The notes below the pieces were generated by a model. The model saw only the letters and a program-made list of their open reading frames with translations, was not told the origin of the DNA and made no database searches. Shown piece after piece: positions 14,288 through 17,325 of a DNA stretch of 17,325 bases (position 1 is the first letter of the stretch; every line of letters begins with the position of its first letter). Made by a program: the position numbers and the translations under genes. The DNA lies in the NCBI GenBank assembly GCA_013813905.1, contig JACCQX010000164.1, positions 1 through 17,325 of the forward strand. Direction: 5' to 3'. The DNA comes from Chloroflexota bacterium (GTDB lineage: Bacteria > Chloroflexota > Limnocylindria > Limnocylindrales > CSP1-4).

Positions 14288-15622
14288 GTGACCCAGACCC
14301 CGGTCCTTTCCCCTCAGATGCAGCAGACCTCCGGTGACGCCGCCAACGGCCAGACCGCTTCGCTTCCCCCCCACGACGTCATCGACCTCGGCCTGGCCGC
14401 CGAGGGGGTTCGCCGCATCGAATGGGCGGAACGGGAGATGCCCGTCCTCCGGCTCATCCGCGAACGCTTCGAACGCGAGCGACCGCTAGATGGCCTGCGC
14501 ATCGGTGCCTGCCTCCACGTCACCACCGAGACCGCGAACCTCATGCGCACGCTGAAGGCCGGCGGCGCGGAGGTATCGCTGTGCGCCTCCAACCCGCTCT
14601 CCACCAAGGACGACGTGGCCGCGGCCCTCGTCGCGGAGTACGGCATCAGCACCTTCGCCCGCCGCGGCGAGGACCGCGACACGTACTACCGGCACCTCAA
14701 CTCGGTGGCCGACACGCAGCCTCAGGTGACCATGGACGACGGCTGCGACCTCGTCTCGCTGCTGCACCAGGAGCGGCCGCAGCAGCTGGAGCAGATCCTG
14801 GCCGGCACGGAGGAGACGACCACCGGCGTCATCCGCCTCAAGGCCATGGCCGCGGACGGCGCACTGGCTTTTCCCGTCGTGGCCGTCAACGAGGCCAGGA
14901 CCAAGCACCTCTTCGACAACCGCTACGGCACCGGCCAGTCCACCGTGGACGGCATCCTGCGCGCCACCAACGTGCTGTTGGCGGGTCGCAAGGTAGTCAT
15001 CGCCGGTTACGGCTGGGTCGGACGCGGCATCGCCTCGCGCTTCCGCGGCATGGGTTCGCACGTGGCCATCACGGAAGTGGAGCCCATCCCCGCCATCGAG
15101 GCACTGATGGACGGCTTCGTGGTCATGACCGGCCTGGAGGCCGCCGCGTGGGGTGACGTGTTCATCACCGCGACCGGCAACCTCAACGTCTTCCGACGTG
15201 AGCACTTCGAGAAGATGCGCGACGGCGCGATCATGGCCAACAGCGGCCATTTCGACGACGAGATCGACCTCAAGACGCTACGCGAGATGGCCGGTGGCCA
15301 GGTTCGCGAGGTCCGCCGCGATGTCGAGGAGTTCGTGGTCGAGGGGCGCCGGCTGCACGTCGTGGCGGAGGGGCGGCTGGTGAACCTGGCCACGGCCGAG
15401 GGCCACCCGGCAGCCGTGATGGACATGTCCTTCGCCAACCAGGCCCTGTCCGCGGAGCACGTGGCCAGGAACCACGACACGCTAGCCAACCAGGTCTACG
15501 TCGTGCCCGAGGACATCGACCGCGAGGTCGCCCGCCTCAAGCTGGTGGCACTGGGCGTGGACATCGACACTATGACCCCCGAACAGGTGGCCTACGTGGC
15601 CTCCTGGCAGAGCGGCACTTAA
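14288..15622 (+). CDS. ahcY: Adenosylhomocysteinase (SAH hydrolase)
   Basis: AhcY splits S-adenosylhomocysteine to adenosine and homocysteine using bound NAD, relieving product inhibition of methyltransferases. Substrate-domain signatures are visible: [10 protein letters not shown] (D150/D151), [10 protein letters not shown] (E175/E176), [25 protein letters not shown]. The NAD site is [17 protein letters not shown] (from residue 240), followed by [11 protein letters not shown]. At 444 residues it ends in [14 protein letters not shown] and lacks the Lys-Tyr tail (KPDHYRY type) of eukaryotic and many bacterial enzymes, resembling the shorter archaeal/Thermotoga-type form. The GTG start directly follows the upstream TGA with AAGGAG ahead. 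It closes the apt-led cluster. Confidence 0.96.
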   Translation: MTQTPVLSPQMQQTSGDAANGQTASLPPHDVIDLGLAAEGVRRIEWAEREMPVLRLIRERFERERPLDGLRIGACLHVTTETANLMRTLKAGGAEVSLCASNPLSTKDDVAAALVAEYGISTFARRGEDRDTYYRHLNSVADTQPQVTMDDGCDLVSLLHQERPQQLEQILAGTEETTTGVIRLKAMAADGALAFPVVAVNEARTKHLFDNRYGTGQSTVDGILRATNVLLAGRKVVIAGYGWVGRGIASRFRGMGSHVAITEVEPIPAIEALMDGFVVMTGLEAAAWGDVFITATGNLNVFRREHFEKMRDGAIMANSGHFDDEIDLKTLREMAGGQVREVRRDVEEFVVEGRRLHVVAEGRLVNLATAEGHPAAVMDMSFANQALSAEHVARNHDTLANQVYVVPEDIDREVARLKLVALGVDIDTMTPEQVAYVASWQSGT

Positions 15623-15664
15623 CGGCCGCGCAGCTTACCGCCGGAGGTCGCTGACTAGCGGCCG
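15623..15664. terminator. Inverted repeat between convergent genes
   Basis: CGGCCGC (15623-15629) and GCGGCCG (15658-15664) form a perfect seven-base inverted repeat. They span the 32-base gap between the ahcY stop and the stop of the opposing PLP enzyme. It could act as a shared terminator stem, but the 28-base loop and the absence of T-runs make this weak. Confidence 0.25.
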
Positions 15665-16836
15665 GCCGGCTCCAACAGGCGCGCCACGACCGCCACGGCG
15701 TCGGCCACTTCCTGCTCCGTGTTGTAGAAAGCCGGGGAGAAGCGGACGATACCGGGCCGCGCGTCCACCACGAAGCCCTCCCTGGCGAGGGCCGCCACGA
15801 TCGGCGCCGGCTCGGCGGCCTCGATGGCCACGATGCCGGCGCGTCGGGTGTCGTCGCGAACAGCACGCACCGGCAGCCCGGCACCATCGGACAGCTTGAT
15901 CAGCTGCGCGCCCAGGTCGATGGTCCGCTCATGGATGGCTTCCACGCCGATCTCCCGCACCAGCGACAGGCCGCCTCGGGCGAGGAAAGCCGAGGGCACG
16001 GCGGGCGTGCCCATCTCGAATTTTCGCCCGTCGGGGGCGAAGTCCAGGTCGCCCACGTCGAAGTCGAACTGCCGTGCGCTGGAGAACCAGCCGGTGGTGG
16101 TCGGGTCGAGTGCCTCGCGGAGTCCGGTCCGTAGCCATAGGAATGCGTTGCCGGGCCCCCCGAAGAGCCACTTCAGCGTGCCCGAGACGTAGATGTCGAC
16201 GCCCAGCCTGGCCACGTCGGTGGGGATGAGGCCGGTGGCCTGATACGCGTCGAGGAGCAGCAGCGCGCCGCGCTCCCGGCACAGCGCGGCCAGCCCAGCC
16301 ACGTCCTGCACCGCGCCCGTGGTGAAGTACACGTGGCCCGTGGCGACCAGGGCAGTGCGCTCGTCGATGGCTGCCTCGAACTCCTCGAGCGGCACGGTCA
16401 GCCCGTCGGGAGAGGGCAGGATGACGACCTCGATGCCCAGCGGCGCCCGGGCCAGCCACTGGTGGCCAAGCGTCGGGAAGTCGAGCGCCGTGGTGATGAC
16501 ACGGGTGCGCGGTGGTCCCTTGTCACCCCTGTGGATCGGATCGAGCGCCGACGCCACCGAGGCCAGCGCCACCGACACATTGGGCGCCAGGGCGATCTCC
16601 GAGCCGGGACGCCCGATGACCCAGCCAAAGTCCTCGCGCAGCGCCGCCAGCTCGTCCATCCAATGTCCATACCAGGCGCTGGCACCCAGCCGGTCCCATT
16701 GGCCCAGGAACTCGTCGAGCTTGGCACGGCCGCGCGCCGGGAGAGCTCCCAGCGAGCAGGTGTTGAGGTATCTGGTCGCGCTCAGGAGCGGGAACTCAGC
16801 GCGGTAACGCAGGAGCTCGGGATGGCGTGCCGTCAT
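15655..16836 (-). CDS. Class V aminotransferase / kynureninase-like PLP enzyme
   Basis: The 393-residue fold-type I PLP enzyme opens with RYLNTCSLGALPARG, typical of class V members. It contains GHVYFTTGAVQDVAGL, LLLDAYQATGLIPTDV with the pyridine-binding D196, and YVSGTLKWLFGGPG with the PLP lysine K222. Then WFSSARQFDFD and FEMGTPAVPSAFLARGGL follow. The last two blocks recall kynureninase (aromatic amino acid breakdown) and cysteine-desulfurase-like proteins. Substrate cannot be fixed from sequence, and no other tryptophan-degradation gene is in the window. ATG 16836 lies in a perfect 12-base palindrome (16834-16845), and no clear RBS precedes it. It probably shares a transcript with the sulfotransferase upstream, 72 bases away. 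Confidence 0.85.
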   Translation of the reverse strand: MTARHPELLRYRAEFPLLSATRYLNTCSLGALPARGRAKLDEFLGQWDRLGASAWYGHWMDELAALREDFGWVIGRPGSEIALAPNVSVALASVASALDPIHRGDKGPPRTRVITTALDFPTLGHQWLARAPLGIEVVILPSPDGLTVPLEEFEAAIDERTALVATGHVYFTTGAVQDVAGLAALCRERGALLLLDAYQATGLIPTDVARLGVDIYVSGTLKWLFGGPGNAFLWLRTGLREALDPTTTGWFSSARQFDFDVGDLDFAPDGRKFEMGTPAVPSAFLARGGLSLVREIGVEAIHERTIDLGAQLIKLSDGAGLPVRAVRDDTRRAGIVAIEAAEPAPIVAALAREGFVVDARPGIVRFSPAFYNTEQEVADAVAVVARLLEPAGR

Positions 16837-16845
16837 CCCGGGATG
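16834..16845. repeat. 12-bp perfect palindrome over a start codon
   Basis: CATCCCGGGATG reads the same on both strands and includes the minus-strand ATG of the class V PLP enzyme. It could be an operator or translational hairpin, or chance. The rest of the spacer (16846-16908) shows only GC-rich short palindromes such as CCCCGGGG. Confidence 0.3.
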
Positions 16846-16908
16846 GTCGGTGATACGTGGGGCAGGCCCAGGCCAGCTCCGCGGCCGCCTCCTGGCCGCT
16901 CCCCGGGG

Positions 16909-17325
16909 TCAGAAGGAATAGCCATAGCGATCCAGCTCTGCGCGCCAGGCCCGTTCGACCGTGCGCCGGGCTGACTCCGTGTAGTACTCGCGGTAGTGGC
17001 GGCGACCTTCCGTCACGTTCACCCGCGGCAGCTCGATCGAGCCGGGGTAGCCGATGTCCTTGAGCAGCGTCCGAAAGTCATCCTGAAGGTTCTCGAAGCG
17101 CAGGACGCGGTCGACCCCTTCGGTATGCGCGAAGGAAGCGACCGGATGCGACCTGAATCGGCTGGCCAGACCATGGCGCCCCCAGCGATGAGCGATCCAT
17201 TCCGGGAAGGTGTGCGTGGCGCTGAACTCCAGCTGCCTCACCCGAGCGGGGCTCATGATCTGATCGGGGCGCTCCAGGGTGCCCGCCACGACGGCCCGGT
17301 TCTTCTGCCACATGGAGACAAGGTC
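16909..17325 (-). CDS. Sulfotransferase family protein, C-terminal part
   Basis: The frame is open from the window edge (DLVSMWQKNR, the end of an RNPWDxLVS-like 3'-phosphate-binding motif) to TGA 16911-16909. About 138 residues are visible. They contain FSATHTFPEWIAHRW, VDRVLRFENLQDDFRTLL and PRVNVTEGRRHYREYYTESARRTVERAWRAELDRYGYSF-type sequence. The last block, with its final FGY/YGYSF, is typical of the Sulfotransfer_2-like family (carbohydrate or glycan sulfotransferases). The PAPS 5'-phosphosulfate loop would be beyond the window. ATG 17313 is internal, not the real start. It is a different family branch from the sulfotransferase after mfd. Confidence 0.75.
   Translation of the reverse strand, partial: DLVSMWQKNRAVVAGTLERPDQIMSPARVRQLEFSATHTFPEWIAHRWGRHGLASRFRSHPVASFAHTEGVDRVLRFENLQDDFRTLLKDIGYPGSIELPRVNVTEGRRHYREYYTESARRTVERAWRAELDRYGYSF

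Overview
The window is a visibly GC-rich, gene-dense bacterial chromosome segment with many GTG starts and tight or overlapping gene joints. I see no CRISPR array, transposase, tRNA or rRNA gene. Two blocks follow the Bacillus-type order: rpsU-yqeY-(7TM-HD)-ybeY, and pth-mfd. A membrane 7TM-HD (PgpH-like) protein, an MtnA-like protein and a Septum_form-type fragment occur together. My inference is a Chloroflexota-like Terrabacteria lineage, with low to moderate confidence; no marker here fixes the phylum.

Positions 1-4066, + strand: the end of rpsU, a hairpin-rich spacer, yqeY, a 7TM-HD cyclic-di-AMP phosphodiesterase, a broken remnant resembling the C-terminal half of a septum-formation domain, ybeY with a long insertion, then a 374-nt gene-free spacer that can fold into a long-range RNA helix. 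Positions 4067-8544: pth and mfd, coupled by an ATGA overlap. This half is housekeeping: translation (S21, Pth, YbeY), second-messenger turnover and transcription-coupled repair.

Positions 8541-11396 look like an accessory patch. A minus-strand sulfotransferase shares its stop tetranucleotide with mfd. Next come a divergent inverted repeat carrying two outward-facing -10-like boxes and a 39-bp near-copy of the mfd 3' end. They are followed by a mini-ORF coupled to an XdhC/CoxI-family gene, and by a minus-strand metallo-beta-lactamase-fold hydrolase interrupted by one in-frame TAG.

Positions 11597-15622, + strand: a compact cluster of apt, an MtnA/eIF2B-like protein, a GNAT acetyltransferase and ahcY. 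Two enzymes handle products of S-adenosylmethionine use (SAH hydrolysis and adenine salvage). The MtnA-like member has lost the canonical catalytic Cys and Asp and starts with a twin-arginine-like segment, so its role is open. This is the most interesting protein in the window.

Positions 15655-17325, minus strand: a kynureninase/class-V aminotransferase-like PLP enzyme and, upstream of it, the 3' part of a second, different sulfotransferase that runs off the window.
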